From Roseivivax halodurans JCM 10272 (GTDB lineage Bacteria; Pseudomonadota; Alphaproteobacteria; Rhodobacterales; Rhodobacteraceae): DNA of 64,000 nucleotides. Shown piece after piece: positions 21,149-31,362 of this stretch. The stretch lies in the NCBI RefSeq assembly GCF_000521785.1, contig NZ_JALZ01000009.1, forward strand, positions 1-64,000. Direction: 5' to 3'. A model generated the notes under the pieces. The model was not told the origin of the DNA. It made no database searches and saw only the letters and a program-made list of their open reading frames with translations. Numbering within the stretch: position 1 is the first letter of the stretch; each line of letters starts with the position of its first letter. Position numbers and translations under genes: made by a program.

Positions 21149-23536
21149 ATGTCCCTGGCCGAACGCATCACCTTCGACGACGCCGCCTCCACATCCCGCG
21201 CGGAAGCCTGTGAGCAGATCCTGACCAACGCCCCGTCGCGCTTCGAGGCGGAACAGGAGATTGCCCGTGGGCTCGGCGGGCAGGTCGATGGGGACGGACT
21301 CGCGAGCTTCGGCTTCTGGGTGCCCGAGCTTCAGGACCTGCGTGTCCCCTCGGGCGACATCTTCCTCGAAATCCTCAGCCCGACCGAACCCCTGGACCTC
21401 ACCCGAGCGCACCAGGACGTCCGGTTCGAGCGGATTTATGTGCCCGCGATCCGGCTCGAGGCACATGCATTCGCCTGCGTCCGCGGCATGAAGGCCGGCA
21501 GCCGCGAGCAGATCGGCGACTTCTACAGCCTCGTCTGGCGCGATGCCGAGGATCAGTGGCACAGGGTCCTCGATCCGCTGGCGATGTCCCTGCCCTTCGG
21601 CGCGATGGCTCCGGCAGAGCTCTATGATGTGGACGCGATGCTGGCCGCCCGCGGAGACAAGGCATACTGGCAGAGCTACTCAGGGGATGCGCCGCACAAG
21701 TTCGGCCCCTGTTCCAACATCCTGCAGATTCACATCCCGACCGCGACGGCGGGCGGCACGATCGCCTCCCTCACGCGGCAGTTCGAGCGCCTTGCCAGCC
21801 GCGTCGAGGCCGGCCTTCCGATGGATCCCGCCGACCAGATCTATCTCGGCTACGAGGCGGTCCAGCTCCTGCCGGTGGAGCCGACAACCGTCTACGAGGC
21901 AGGCCCGGACTTCTGGCAGGAAAGCGATGGTACCGAGGACGGGGTGACCGTCTCTCTGCTCCGCCCGGATACGACGAATTGGGGCTACGACAACGTCATC
22001 GCGGGCATGGCGACCGTGAACCCTGTGCTTCTGGAATCGGGACGGCCGGACGAGCTCGTCGACCTCGCGAGCGCGCTGCACAATTTTCCCGGCAAACCCA
22101 AGAAGCTGGTCTTCGACGTGGTCTATGGCCATTCCGACAACCAGGGCCTGCGCGTGCTCAACAGCCACTTCTTCGCCGGCCCGAACATGTACGGCCAGAA
22201 CCTTGCCTACCAGACACCCGCGGTCCGTGCGATCCTGCTGGAGATGCAGCGCCGCAAGGTGAATTTCGGTGCGGACGGCGTGCGGGTCGACGGCGCGCAG
22301 GACTTCAAGTGGTGGGACAGCGGCGCGCAGGTTCTGCGCCACGACGACGAGTACCTGCAGAGCATGGCGGACGTGGTCCAGGAGGTCGCCGGCACACGCT
22401 ACCGGCCCTGGTTCATCTTCGAGGACGGCCGCCCCTGGCCGAACGAGGATTGGGAGATGTCCTCAACCTACCGCGCCGTCATCGAGACGCAGCGCGACGG
22501 GGACGTGTTCCAGTGGGGTCCGCTCACCTTCGCCCACAATACGCCGTTCCTCTACACGTTCTGGCTGGGCAAGTACTGGCGGATCCGGGAATGTCTCACG
22601 AAAGGCTCGAACTGGATCTCGGGCACATCGAACCACGACACGCTCCGCCGCGGCACGCAGGTGAGCCCCAAGCTCAACATCAACACCCGCCTCGGCACCA
22701 CGCGGATGGAAATCCTCGACAAGGCCTATGACAACCCCGCCGCCCACACCCTGACCTATGTGGCGCTGCCGGGCGTGCCGATGGATTTCCTCAACGCCAT
22801 GGCCCGTGCCTCGTGGGGCTTCATCCGCAACCAGGACGACCGCTACGGGGTCAAGGTCGTGGCGGAAGAGGCGATCTCGCTGCGCTGGCAGGTGGACGAG
22901 TATTCCTATTCGATGCCCGCCAACTTCTCGCGCCTCAAGGCGCTCGGGTTCGAGACTCGTGCGGATCTCGCGCGCTTCTGCACCTTCCTGCCCGCGCTGG
23001 TCGAGGTGACGGATTACGACCTCGAGGACATCGCGCGTCTTCTGAATACAACCGAGCCGAGGCTCTCGGGGCCGCTCTACACGCCGGAAACGCTCAAGGA
23101 GGTGGCGCGCGCGTGGATGGATGACATGCACGAATACTGCAACATCGGCCACTCGCTCGGGGGTCTCGATCCGGTACAGCTCGATTTCACGCTGGCGCTC
23201 CGCGAGTTCCGTGCCGCACGCCCCTGGCTTCGCGACAATTACGGAGCGGATGACCATTTCGGCTATGTCGAGCCGACCGACGGACGCACGCTCTTCACCT
23301 CCCTGAGGCATGGCCCGGATGGCGAGCAGGTGTACTCGATCATCCACATGGAGGGGAAGGAGACCGCCGACTTCGACCCGCTCCGCCTGAAGATCCCGGG
23401 TCTCGAAGGCATGGGGTGGGAATGCGTGCTGCGCAGTCCCGGCATCGGGCGCGACTACGTGTCGGGGCCGATCGTGATGCGCGATTCCATGGCGCTCGTC
23501 TTCACTCGACCCGGACGAGGCGCTCCTTCTTCTTGA
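21149..23536 (+). CDS. GH13-like glycosidase, probable glucosylglycerol hydrolase
   Basis: A 795-residue cytoplasmic protein of the alpha-amylase superfamily with all three catalytic regions: GADGVRVDGAQDF near 374 (nucleophile Asp), FIFEDGRPWP near 423 (Glu) and SGTSNHDTLRRG near 492 (His-Asp). The rest does not resemble amylases, branching enzymes or sucrose phosphorylases. The overall sequence recalls the GghA/Slr1670 glucosylglycerol hydrolase group, which degrades the compatible solute glucosylglycerol to glucose and glycerol; this rests on recognition, not alignment. ATG 21149 has GAGGAGA upstream. The stop codon lies inside a dispersed repeat at the 3' end. Confidence 0.65.
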   Translation: MSLAERITFDDAASTSRAEACEQILTNAPSRFEAEQEIARGLGGQVDGDGLASFGFWVPELQDLRVPSGDIFLEILSPTEPLDLTRAHQDVRFERIYVPAIRLEAHAFACVRGMKAGSREQIGDFYSLVWRDAEDQWHRVLDPLAMSLPFGAMAPAELYDVDAMLAARGDKAYWQSYSGDAPHKFGPCSNILQIHIPTATAGGTIASLTRQFERLASRVEAGLPMDPADQIYLGYEAVQLLPVEPTTVYEAGPDFWQESDGTEDGVTVSLLRPDTTNWGYDNVIAGMATVNPVLLESGRPDELVDLASALHNFPGKPKKLVFDVVYGHSDNQGLRVLNSHFFAGPNMYGQNLAYQTPAVRAILLEMQRRKVNFGADGVRVDGAQDFKWWDSGAQVLRHDDEYLQSMADVVQEVAGTRYRPWFIFEDGRPWPNEDWEMSSTYRAVIETQRDGDVFQWGPLTFAHNTPFLYTFWLGKYWRIRECLTKGSNWISGTSNHDTLRRGTQVSPKLNINTRLGTTRMEILDKAYDNPAAHTLTYVALPGVPMDFLNAMARASWGFIRNQDDRYGVKVVAEEAISLRWQVDEYSYSMPANFSRLKALGFETRADLARFCTFLPALVEVTDYDLEDIARLLNTTEPRLSGPLYTPETLKEVARAWMDDMHEYCNIGHSLGGLDPVQLDFTLALREFRAARPWLRDNYGADDHFGYVEPTDGRTLFTSLRHGPDGEQVYSIIHMEGKETADFDPLRLKIPGLEGMGWECVLRSPGIGRDYVSGPIVMRDSMALVFTRPGRGAPSS

Positions 23537-23575
23537 GACAAGTATCCCGGGGTGCGCGAGGGGCTGCCCCCTCGC
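23529..23575. repeat. Dispersed 3'-end repeat, copy A
   Basis: CTTCTTG, then TATCCCG starting 14 bases after the first motif starts, then an 8-bp GC hairpin (23556-23563 with 23568-23575). The same layout with identical 14-base spacing occurs at 36147 and 62458. This copy sits between the convergent GH13 and SMP-30 genes and overlaps the GH13 stop codon, so it likely works as a terminator for either strand. Confidence 0.75.
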
Positions 23576-23595
23576 TTCGCCGCCGGCAAGACGCG

Positions 23596-24444
23596 CTAGA
23601 GTTTCACCTGGTGCTCGCGTTGCCCGACAAAGCCCATGGGCACCGAAAAGGTCTGGCCGGCGAAGGGATCGTTCGGGGCCGCGCCGTCCGCGGCGGAGGT
23701 CGCAAAGAGCGTGGTGAACCCGGTCCCGCCGAATGCCGGGCAGGTGATCTGCCCGGCGGCAAGGCCGGCGGCGGTCATGAACTTTCCCTCGGGATTGTAG
23801 CAGGCGACGCGGCCCGCGCCGTATTGCGCGTTCCAGAGGTTGCCTTGAGTGTCCACAACGGCGCCGTCCGGCTTGAGACCCTCGGGCGCCAGGTCGACGA
23901 ATGTGACCGGATCGGCGGCGGGCCAGCCGTCCCCGTCGAGCGCGACGCGCTGGATCCTGTGCGTATCGGTATCGCAGAAGTATGCGTAGGCGCCGCCAGG
24001 GGCGAAACAGATCGCGTTCGAGATGGTGATGTCGGCGTAGAGCCTCCTCAGCTCGCCCTTGAAGAACCGGTAGATCGCGCCGGCCTCTGGCTCGGCCGCC
24101 TTGCCCATCGTCCCGATCCAGAAGCCGCCCCACGGGTCCGCCCGTCCGTCATTCGACCGGGTGACCGCATTGTCCGCCTCGAGATCGACAACGTGCTCTT
24201 CGGACCCGGAATCCGTGTCGAAGAGAAAAAGGTCCCGCTCGGACGCGATCAGGAGCTTGCCGCTCTCGACCCAGCCGGCGGCCGAGACATGGCGGTCGAA
24301 CTGCCAGTGACGCTCGCCATGCGTGTCTCGGCGGTAGAGACGACTTCCGAGGATGTCGAACCAGTAGAGCGCCTCTTCCCACGGATGCCAGAGCGGTCCC
24401 TCGCCGAGCGCGCAGACCGTATCGCTGTAGATCAGATGTGACAT
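23596..24444 (-). CDS. SMP-30/gluconolactonase-family protein
   Basis: A 282-residue six-bladed beta-propeller lactonase. The metal-binding Glu is in ALGEGPLWHP near the N-terminus; other family motifs are TRSNDGRADPWGGFWIGTM, NAICFAPGG and KPDGAVVDTQGNLW, holding the metal Asn and Asp residues. Members hydrolyse sugar lactones such as gluconolactone or arabinonolactone; the substrate is not readable here. The chosen ATG at 24444 follows an AAGGGGG-type site and gives the usual start; the frame is open further upstream. About 100 bases downstream of the transglutaminase gene and possibly co-transcribed with it. Confidence 0.85.
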   Translation of the reverse strand: MSHLIYSDTVCALGEGPLWHPWEEALYWFDILGSRLYRRDTHGERHWQFDRHVSAAGWVESGKLLIASERDLFLFDTDSGSEEHVVDLEADNAVTRSNDGRADPWGGFWIGTMGKAAEPEAGAIYRFFKGELRRLYADITISNAICFAPGGAYAYFCDTDTHRIQRVALDGDGWPAADPVTFVDLAPEGLKPDGAVVDTQGNLWNAQYGAGRVACYNPEGKFMTAAGLAAGQITCPAFGGTGFTTLFATSAADGAAPNDPFAGQTFSVPMGFVGQREHQVKL

Positions 24445-24550
24445 GACGCCCCCTTCGTGCATTGCGCCACTGTGAAAGATGGGGCTCTGCTTGACCAGAG
24501 CTTTCGCCCAAAGTGAAGAAGGGCGCGCAAGCATCTGGTTTCATATGACA

Positions 24551-25432
24551 TCAGCTGTCGAGCGGAACGAGGTCGACGCTGTGTTTCGACATCTGGCGAC
24601 CCGAGGTCCGGAGACTGCCCTTCACCGGGGCTACATCCGAGTAGTCGCGCCCGACCGCCACAACGATGTGATCGACGCCGACCAGTAGATCGTTCGTCGG
24701 ATCGTACTCGACCCAACCGGCCTCGGTCCCGCACCAGGCGCGTACCCAGGCATGCATCGCATCCGCCCCCTGGAGACGCGGCCGTCCCTTGGGCGGCGTG
24801 GTGCGCAGGTATCCCGACACGTAGCCTGCGGGAATGCCGAGCGACCGGAGGCCCGCGATCATGACGTGGGTGAAATCCTGGCAGACCCCGTGGCGCGCGG
24901 CAAAGGCCTCGGATGGCGCGGTGTCAACGGTCGTCGCTGCCGCATCGAAGCGCATGTGCCCGTGGATCGCCCGTCCGAGGGCGAGGACGCTGCCGAGCAC
25001 GGTCATGTCGGGCGCCACGCTCGTCTCGGCGAAATCCGCGATGCCGGGGTCGGGCCCGACGCGCGGAGACGGGGCCCGGAAATGATGCGGCTCGTCCGGG
25101 CCGAGACCGCGCCGCGCGGCGATCTCCGAAGCGAGCCCCGCCCGGCGTGGGGTGAGGTCGAGCGTCGGCGGCCGCGCGAGACGCTCCACCCGCGCGGACA
25201 GGCGGGCGGTCAGCTTGCGAAGCGGTTCGTGGAAGGACATGCCTGCGACGGAATTGCCCCAGAAGTCGACGCGGTGCCGGATCTCGGCGGGATCCGGCGA
25301 GATCTCGAGACGCACGTTCTCGACGCTCTGCACGCCGTCGATCCGGCGCGGCGCGACGCGCAGGACGTTCCGGGCGCTTGGCGCCGCGGCGCCGTAATCG
25401 TATTCGATCCGGAGGGTCAGATCGTAACGCAT
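24551..25432 (-). CDS. Transglutaminase-like cysteine protease-fold protein
   Basis: A 293-residue protein with the bacterial transglutaminase N-terminal beta domain (MRYDLTLRIEYDY) and a papain-like core. The catalytic triad is complete: Cys184 (RHGVCQDFTHVM), His227 (DAMHAWVRAWCG) and Asp244 (EYDPTNDLL). Bacterial members are thought to be peptidases or amide-forming enzymes rather than classical cross-linkers. It starts 4 bases after the ATP-grasp/alpha-E gene, so the two are coupled. No signal peptide. Confidence 0.88.
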   Translation of the reverse strand: MRYDLTLRIEYDYGAAAPSARNVLRVAPRRIDGVQSVENVRLEISPDPAEIRHRVDFWGNSVAGMSFHEPLRKLTARLSARVERLARPPTLDLTPRRAGLASEIAARRGLGPDEPHHFRAPSPRVGPDPGIADFAETSVAPDMTVLGSVLALGRAIHGHMRFDAAATTVDTAPSEAFAARHGVCQDFTHVMIAGLRSLGIPAGYVSGYLRTTPPKGRPRLQGADAMHAWVRAWCGTEAGWVEYDPTNDLLVGVDHIVVAVGRDYSDVAPVKGSLRTSGRQMSKHSVDLVPLDS

Positions 25433-25436
25433 GGGC

Positions 25437-27833
25437 TCATACCAGATAAGCGGCGGTGATCTTCTCGCCGAGGTCCTGAAGCGATCTCCCCAGCGCCGCC
25501 AGCGCGGTGCCGTCGAGCTCGTGCGGTTCGGCGGTGGCAAGCTGCGTGTCGATGCGCAGGGCGATCCGCATCGCCTCGGACAGCGTTCCGTTGACTTCGG
25601 CCCCCGGCAGCTCGCGCGCGAGAGACTGGATCAGACAGGTCTGGAACCGCACGGAGCGAGGGTTGCGGTGGTCGAGCGCGAGCAGGTCGATCACGGTCGA
25701 GCGGTTGGTCTCGATCTGGTAGCGTCGACGGTGAGTCATCACGCTGTCGCCGACCTCGATCGCGATGTCGAAACAGCCCTCAGGAGCCTCCGGCGCGGCG
25801 AAATCGGCAAGCGTCGCCACCATGTTCTGCGCGCGTTCGAGCGCGCGCCCGATCGACAGGAAGCGCCAGCCCTGGAAGCGGTACATGTTGTCGTGGACGA
25901 GGCCCGAAAAACCGGCCGAGCCGCGCAGGAACTGCCCCAGCGCCCGGGCCGCCTCATCGCCCGGCTGCAGGTGACGGGTCTGGTCCACGATCTCTTCCCG
26001 GAGCGCGCGGAGCGCCATCCAGCCGTCGATCGAGAACCGGTCGCGAACCTTCGACGCCGACCGGATCGCCCGGTCCATCGTCGCCGTCACGGCCCCCGGG
26101 GCTGCGATGTTGCGCGGCACCCCGAGGCTGCGCAGATGCAGGTCGAGCCGCGCAACGCGCGGATCATCGAGCCGCCCCGTTTCGGCGAGACGCAGGTGAT
26201 AGGCGCGCAGGAGCCGCACCATCGTTTCGGCGCGCTCCACGTATCGCCCGAGCCAGAGAAGGTTGTCCGCCGCCCGTGAGGGAAGCAGGCTGTCGGCGGC
26301 GCGCTGAAACGTGGTGCCCGTCTCGTCGAGCGTTTCGTCCTCGACCCGCGCGCCCGACACGATCCAGACATCCGCCACCCGGCCGCCGCGGCGCAGCGCC
26401 AGGGCGGTCGCGTCCTCCGAGCGGCCGATGCGGGCGTAGCCGCCGGGCATCACCGTCCATCCCCGCGCCGTCCGCGCGGCGAAGACCCGCAGCATCACCG
26501 GCCGTGCCTTGAACGTGCCGTCTTCGTAGACCGGTGTCGTCGAGAGCGAGACCGCCTCCTGCCCGACGAGCCCGCCCGCGCCGGCCTGGATCCATTCGGC
26601 CGGATCGAGGCTTCGCCCGTCCTGGAACCGCCCACCGATCAGAGTCGCATCGTCCGTCTCGAACGGCAATTCCTGGCTCAGGGCGTCGCCAACCATCATG
26701 CGGTTGAGGTTCTGCGTGACGTAGGTGCGCTCCCGCGCCTGCCCGCACCACCAGGTCGCGATATTGGGCAGCTTGAGCCGCTGTCCGGTCAGGTACTCAG
26801 CAATTCGCGGCATGAAGGCGAGGAAGGCCCTTGTCTGCACGAGGCCGGCACCGATCGCGTTCGCCATGCAGACATTGCCCTCCCGCAGCGCCGAAACGAG
26901 ACCGGGCGTGCCGAGCTGGGAGCGGTCGTCGAGTTCGAGCGGATCGGCAAAGGCGGAGTCGAGGCGGCGCCAGAGCACGGAGATCGGTTTCAGCCCCGCC
27001 ACCGTCCTGACCATGACCCGCCCGCCAACGACGGTCAGGTCCTCGCCCTCGAGCAGCATCAATCCGAGATAGCGGGCGATATAGGCGTGTTCGAAATAGG
27101 TCTCGGTCCCGAGGCCCGGCGTCAGGATCGCCATGCGTCCGTCGAGCGATTGCGCCGAGCGTTTCAGCGCGCCGCGGAACGCCCGGAAGAACCCTGCGAG
27201 CCGGTGAATGTTGTCGTGGTCGAACGGGTCCGAGAAGGTCCGCTTGGTCGCGACACGGTTCTCGAGAGCGAACCCCGCGCCCGAAGGCGCCTCCGTCCGG
27301 TCACCGAGGACAAACCACGATCCGTCGGGGGCACGCCCAAGCTCGAAGGCCACGAAATGCAGGTAGCGCCCCGATGGCGGACGCTGACCCACCATCGGAC
27401 GCAGGAAGCCCGGGTTGCCGGCGACGAGTTCGGGCGGCAGCAGCCCCTCGCGCACCAGCCAGCCCGGCCCGTAGAGATCGGCGAGCACCTGTTCGAGCAC
27501 CTCGGCGCGCTGCTTGACTCCCTCGGCAATGCCCTGCCATTCGTCCTCCCCGAGGATCACGGGCACGTGGGAGAGCGGCCAGTCGCGCTCGGCGGGGCCG
27601 TCATCGGCATGCTGGCGGAAGAACACCCCCGCATCGCGGAGGTAGCGGTCGCCGCGGGCAAAGCGCCGGGCGATGTCCTCGGCGGAGAGATGCGCGAACC
27701 GTTCGAGGAACGGGCGCCAGACCGCGCGTACAGTACCGTCCGGGCCGAGCATCTCGTCGGCCACGCCGTCCGGCACCCTGTACCCTTCGATCAGGGCGGC
27801 GATGGCGTCCTGCGCCTCGGCTCTCTGCCCCAT
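25437..27833 (-). CDS. Circularly permuted ATP-grasp protein fused to alpha-E domain
   Basis: A 798-residue fusion. The first 470 or so residues are a circularly permuted ATP-grasp (DUF404/407 type) with segments such as GLGTETYFEHAYIARYLG, YTLRVMVRTVAGLK-like core and KLPNIATWWCGQ; the last 300 residues (from about SLLPSRAADNLLWLGRYVERAE) are the helical alpha-E domain (DUF403). ATP-grasp enzymes couple ATP hydrolysis to carboxylate-amine ligation, so a peptide-bond-forming role is inferred. In many genomes the two parts are separate neighbouring genes. ATG 27833 follows AAAGGA by 12 bases; a GTG at 27854 is the alternative. Lies between two transglutaminase genes. Confidence 0.87.
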   Translation of the reverse strand: MGQRAEAQDAIAALIEGYRVPDGVADEMLGPDGTVRAVWRPFLERFAHLSAEDIARRFARGDRYLRDAGVFFRQHADDGPAERDWPLSHVPVILGEDEWQGIAEGVKQRAEVLEQVLADLYGPGWLVREGLLPPELVAGNPGFLRPMVGQRPPSGRYLHFVAFELGRAPDGSWFVLGDRTEAPSGAGFALENRVATKRTFSDPFDHDNIHRLAGFFRAFRGALKRSAQSLDGRMAILTPGLGTETYFEHAYIARYLGLMLLEGEDLTVVGGRVMVRTVAGLKPISVLWRRLDSAFADPLELDDRSQLGTPGLVSALREGNVCMANAIGAGLVQTRAFLAFMPRIAEYLTGQRLKLPNIATWWCGQARERTYVTQNLNRMMVGDALSQELPFETDDATLIGGRFQDGRSLDPAEWIQAGAGGLVGQEAVSLSTTPVYEDGTFKARPVMLRVFAARTARGWTVMPGGYARIGRSEDATALALRRGGRVADVWIVSGARVEDETLDETGTTFQRAADSLLPSRAADNLLWLGRYVERAETMVRLLRAYHLRLAETGRLDDPRVARLDLHLRSLGVPRNIAAPGAVTATMDRAIRSASKVRDRFSIDGWMALRALREEIVDQTRHLQPGDEAARALGQFLRGSAGFSGLVHDNMYRFQGWRFLSIGRALERAQNMVATLADFAAPEAPEGCFDIAIEVGDSVMTHRRRYQIETNRSTVIDLLALDHRNPRSVRFQTCLIQSLARELPGAEVNGTLSEAMRIALRIDTQLATAEPHELDGTALAALGRSLQDLGEKITAAYLV

Positions 27834-27891
27834 GCCTGCTTGCGGTCCTTTCACCGGGGCACGAGGTCCGCGCCGCTACCGGACGTCTCTA

Positions 27892-30800
27892 TCACATCCC
27901 GGGCGGCCGGCGCAGGTCCAGCGTGAAGGGAAATTCGGGGTGCGGCAGGTCGGTCGCGGGAACGTAGGCTCCGGGCGTGTGCCCCATGGGCTCGAAGCGG
28001 GCGAGGCGCCGCGCCTCGGCCTCGTTGCCGTTCACCGGGAAAGTGTCGTAGTTCCGCCCGCCCGGATGCGCGACGTGGTAGGTGCAGCCGCCGAGCGCCC
28101 TGCCTGTCCAGGTGTCGTAGACGTCGAAGGTCAGAGGCGCGTGGACGGGAAGCGTCGGATGCAGCGCCTCGGCCGGCTGCCACGCCTTGAAGCGCACGCC
28201 GGCGACCGAGACGCCGCTTTCCTGCGTCTTTGTCATCGGCATCCGGCGGCCGTTACAGTGGATCTCGTAGCGGGCGGCGTTGGCGGTCGTCATCATCACC
28301 TGCAACCGCTCGACCGAACTGTCGGTGTAGCGCACCGTGCCCCCGATCGCGCCGCGCTCCCCGAGCACGTGCCAGGGCTCCAGCGCCTGCCGCAACTCGA
28401 GATGCACGCCCTCGTACTCGACCTGCCCGCAGAACGGGAAGCGGAACTCGGCCTGCGCCTCGAACCAGACCGGATCGAGCGCGAAGCCGTGCTCGCCAAG
28501 GTCCCGCAACACGTCGAGGAAGTCGGCCCAAAGGAAATGCGGCAGCATGAACCTGTCGTGGAGTTCGGTGCCCCACCGCACCGGGCGCCCCGAGATGGGG
28601 GTCTGCCAGCAACGCGCGATGATCGCCCGGAGGAGAACCTGCTGCGCGAGGCTCATCTTGGGGTCCGGAGGCATCTCGAAGCCGCGGAACTCCACGAGGC
28701 CGAGGCGTCCCGTCGGACCGTCCGGCGAGAAGAGCTTGTCGATGCAGATCTCGGCGCGGTGGGTGTTGCCGGTCACATCGATCAGGATGTTGCGCAGGAG
28801 CCGGTCCACGAGCCACGGCGGCGGCGCGCCCTCGCCCGGATCGGGGATGTTCGCGAGGGCGATCTCGAGCTCGTAGAGCGTGTCGTGCCGCGCCTCGTCG
28901 ATCCGCGGCGCCTGGGAGGTCGGGCCGATGAAGAGGCCCGAGAAGAGGTAGCTGAGCGAGGGATGCCGCTGCCAGAGCAGGATGAGCGACTTCAGAAGAT
29001 CGGGGCGCCGCAGGAAGGGCGAGTCGTTCGGCGTCGCGCCGCCGACGACGACGTGGTTCCCGCCCCCGGTGCCGGTGTGCCGCCCGTCGATCATGAACTT
29101 GTCGGCGCCGAGCCGGCATTGCCGCGCCTCCTCGTAGACCGCCTCGGTCGTCGCGACGCATTCCTCCCAGGAGGAGGCGGGGTGGATGTTCACCTCGATC
29201 ACGCCCGGGTCGGGCGCGACGCGGATGACATTCATGCGCGGATCATGCGGCGGGGCGTAGCCCTCGATATGCACGGGCATGCCCATCCGTTTCGCCGTGC
29301 GCTCGGCCGCCGCAACGAGATCGAGGTAATCCTCGATCGTCTCCACCGGGGGCATGAAGACGCAGAGCTTGCCCGCCCGCGGCTCGACCGAAAGCGCGGT
29401 CCGCACGTGCCCCTGGACCGGCGACAGCGATTGCTGGCGGACGTCCTGCACCGGCGGCAGCGGCACCGGGGCCGAGACCGGCTGCGCGCGGTCGCCCCGG
29501 CTTTCGGGACCGTGATCGAAGGCGGGCAGCTCGCCCCGCGGCTCCGTCGGATCGGCCGGATAGGTGTAGGGATATTGCGAGGGCGGCACGTAGGGGAGGC
29601 TGCCGAGAGGGATGCGGTAGCCGACGGGCGAGTCGCCTGGCACGAGGAATACCTTCCCGCGCCGGAGCCGCCAGCGCTCGGACACCCATTTTCGTCCGGC
29701 GGCCTTCGACTGCCACGCCTGGATCGGCAGCACGTAGCCCGTGGGCTGCGTGAGCCCGCGCTCGAAGACGCTCGCCATGCGATGGCGCTCCTCGGCATCC
29801 TCAAGCTTGTTGTTCGAGGGATCCACGTTCTCGGGAAGCATCGCCTCCTTCAGCAGCCACTCCCCAGGGTCCTCGTAGGCCGGGAGCACGTGATCGCCCT
29901 CGACGCCAAGCTCACTCGCCAAGGTCTGAAGGAAACTGCCAGCGACATCGGCATTCGCGCCCATCTGGGCGCCTTCCTGCGCGACGAGGTCCGGATCGGT
30001 CCAGATCGGCCGGCCGTCCTTTCGCCAGTAGAGCGAGAAGGTCCAGCGCGGCAGCGTCTCGCCCGGATACCACTTGCCCTGCCCGTAATGCAGAAAGCCC
30101 CCGGGCGCGAAACGGGTCCGGAGCCGGCGGATCAGCGAGTCGGCGAGAGAGCGCTTCATCGGCCCGACCGCGGCGGTGTTCCATTCGTCGCTTTCGTAAT
30201 CGTCGATCGACACGAAGGTGGGCTCGCCGCCCATGGTGAGGCGCACATCACCCGCGTTCAGGGTTGCGTCCACCTTCCGGCCGAGGGCGTTCAGATCGGC
30301 CCAAGCGTCGTCCGAGAAGGGCTTTGTGATGCGCGGATGCTCCGCGACCCGTTTCACCGTCATGTCGAAGTGGAAATCGGTCTTCACGGCGCCGGCGGCC
30401 GTGAAACCGCCCGCGATCGGCGCGGCATTGCGATAATGCGGCGTCGCGGCAAGCGGGATGTGGCTTTCTCCGGCGAGCAGGCCGGAGGTCGGATCGAGCC
30501 CGATCCATCCCGCGCCGGGGAGATAGATCTCAACCCAGGCATGCAGGTCGGTGAAGTCTACGTCCGTCCCCGAGGGGCCGTCGAGCGCCTCGAGGTCGGG
30601 TTTGAGCTGGATGAGATAGCCCGAGACGAAACGCGCGGCGAAACCCAGGTGCCGCGCCAGGTTTACCAGCAGCCACGCGGAATCCCGGCACGAGCCCGAT
30701 CCCTTGACCAGCGTCTCCTCGGGCGACTGCACCCCCGGCTCCATCCGGATGAGGTAGGTCACGTCCGACGCCACCCGCGCGTTGAGCCCGACGAGCATAT

Positions 30801-31227
30801 CCACCGTCCGCTGCTCCTCCCGCGGGATCGCCGCGAGATACTCCGCGAAACGCGGCCCGGTCTCGACCGGCTTGCGGTAGATGGTCAGGTCGTCGCCCAG
30901 GTCTTGCGGATACTCGAACGGCCAGGTCTCTGCCGCCTCCTCGACGAAGAAGTCGAACGGGTTGTAGACCGACATGTCCGCAACGAGATCGACCTCGATC
31001 CGGAACTCGCGCACAGGTTCAGGAAAGACGAACCGGGCCAGCCAGTTGCCGTAGGGATCCTGCTGGTGGTTCACGAAATGCGGGACCGGTCCGACCTTCA
31101 GCGAATGCGAGATCACCCGGGTGCGCGAATGCGGCGCGGGCCGAAGGCGCACGATCTGGGGGCCGAGGTTCACGGTCCTGTCGTAGGTGTAATGGGTGAG
31201 ATGGTGGATCGCGGCGTGAATGGCCAT
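27892..31227 (-). CDS. Transglutaminase-like protein with DUF2126 domain
   Basis: A 1111-residue protein, first gene of the ATP-grasp cluster. Residues 1-290 are a transglutaminase N-terminal domain plus core, with catalytic Cys180 ([12 protein letters not shown]), His229 ([11 protein letters not shown]) and Asp245 (GLDPTSGL). The remaining 800 residues match DUF2126, with conserved-looking [12 protein letters not shown] and [14 protein letters not shown]. The function of DUF2126 is unknown. A GC hairpin lies just upstream of the start codon. Ends 58 bases before the ATP-grasp/alpha-E gene. No signal peptide is visible. Confidence 0.9.
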   Translation of the reverse strand: MAIHAAIHHLTHYTYDRTVNLGPQIVRLRPAPHSRTRVISHSLKVGPVPHFVNHQQDPYGNWLARFVFPEPVREFRIEVDLVADMSVYNPFDFFVEEAAETWPFEYPQDLGDDLTIYRKPVETGPRFAEYLAAIPREEQRTVDMLVGLNARVASDVTYLIRMEPGVQSPEETLVKGSGSCRDSAWLLVNLARHLGFAARFVSGYLIQLKPDLEALDGPSGTDVDFTDLHAWVEIYLPGAGWIGLDPTSGLLAGESHIPLAATPHYRNAAPIAGGFTAAGAVKTDFHFDMTVKRVAEHPRITKPFSDDAWADLNALGRKVDATLNAGDVRLTMGGEPTFVSIDDYESDEWNTAAVGPMKRSLADSLIRRLRTRFAPGGFLHYGQGKWYPGETLPRWTFSLYWRKDGRPIWTDPDLVAQEGAQMGANADVAGSFLQTLASELGVEGDHVLPAYEDPGEWLLKEAMLPENVDPSNNKLEDAEERHRMASVFERGLTQPTGYVLPIQAWQSKAAGRKWVSERWRLRRGKVFLVPGDSPVGYRIPLGSLPYVPPSQYPYTYPADPTEPRGELPAFDHGPESRGDRAQPVSAPVPLPPVQDVRQQSLSPVQGHVRTALSVEPRAGKLCVFMPPVETIEDYLDLVAAAERTAKRMGMPVHIEGYAPPHDPRMNVIRVAPDPGVIEVNIHPASSWEECVATTEAVYEEARQCRLGADKFMIDGRHTGTGGGNHVVVGGATPNDSPFLRRPDLLKSLILLWQRHPSLSYLFSGLFIGPTSQAPRIDEARHDTLYELEIALANIPDPGEGAPPPWLVDRLLRNILIDVTGNTHRAEICIDKLFSPDGPTGRLGLVEFRGFEMPPDPKMSLAQQVLLRAIIARCWQTPISGRPVRWGTELHDRFMLPHFLWADFLDVLRDLGEHGFALDPVWFEAQAEFRFPFCGQVEYEGVHLELRQALEPWHVLGERGAIGGTVRYTDSSVERLQVMMTTANAARYEIHCNGRRMPMTKTQESGVSVAGVRFKAWQPAEALHPTLPVHAPLTFDVYDTWTGRALGGCTYHVAHPGGRNYDTFPVNGNEAEARRLARFEPMGHTPGAYVPATDLPHPEFPFTLDLRRPPGM

Positions 31228-31240
31228 CAGTGTGCAGGCT

Positions 31241-31259
31241 CCCGGGAGGACGTCCCGGG
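31241..31259 (-). promoter_or_regulatory. Hairpin in the leader of the DUF2126 gene
   Basis: A 7-bp GC stem (31241-31247 with 31253-31259) ends 13 bases before the start codon at 31227. The only purine-rich candidate ribosome site on the minus strand, GGGAG, overlaps its 3' arm, so folding could limit translation. No T-run follows, so it is not an obvious terminator. Confidence 0.3.
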
Positions 31260-31362
31260 CACCAAAGCAGGCCGCGGCGCGCTTTGCATCCCCCTATCTC
31301 GGCAAGCGCCGCGCAGCAGTCGGGGTCTGCGCCGACCTGCCCGCGCGCTGAGCATGCCGCGG

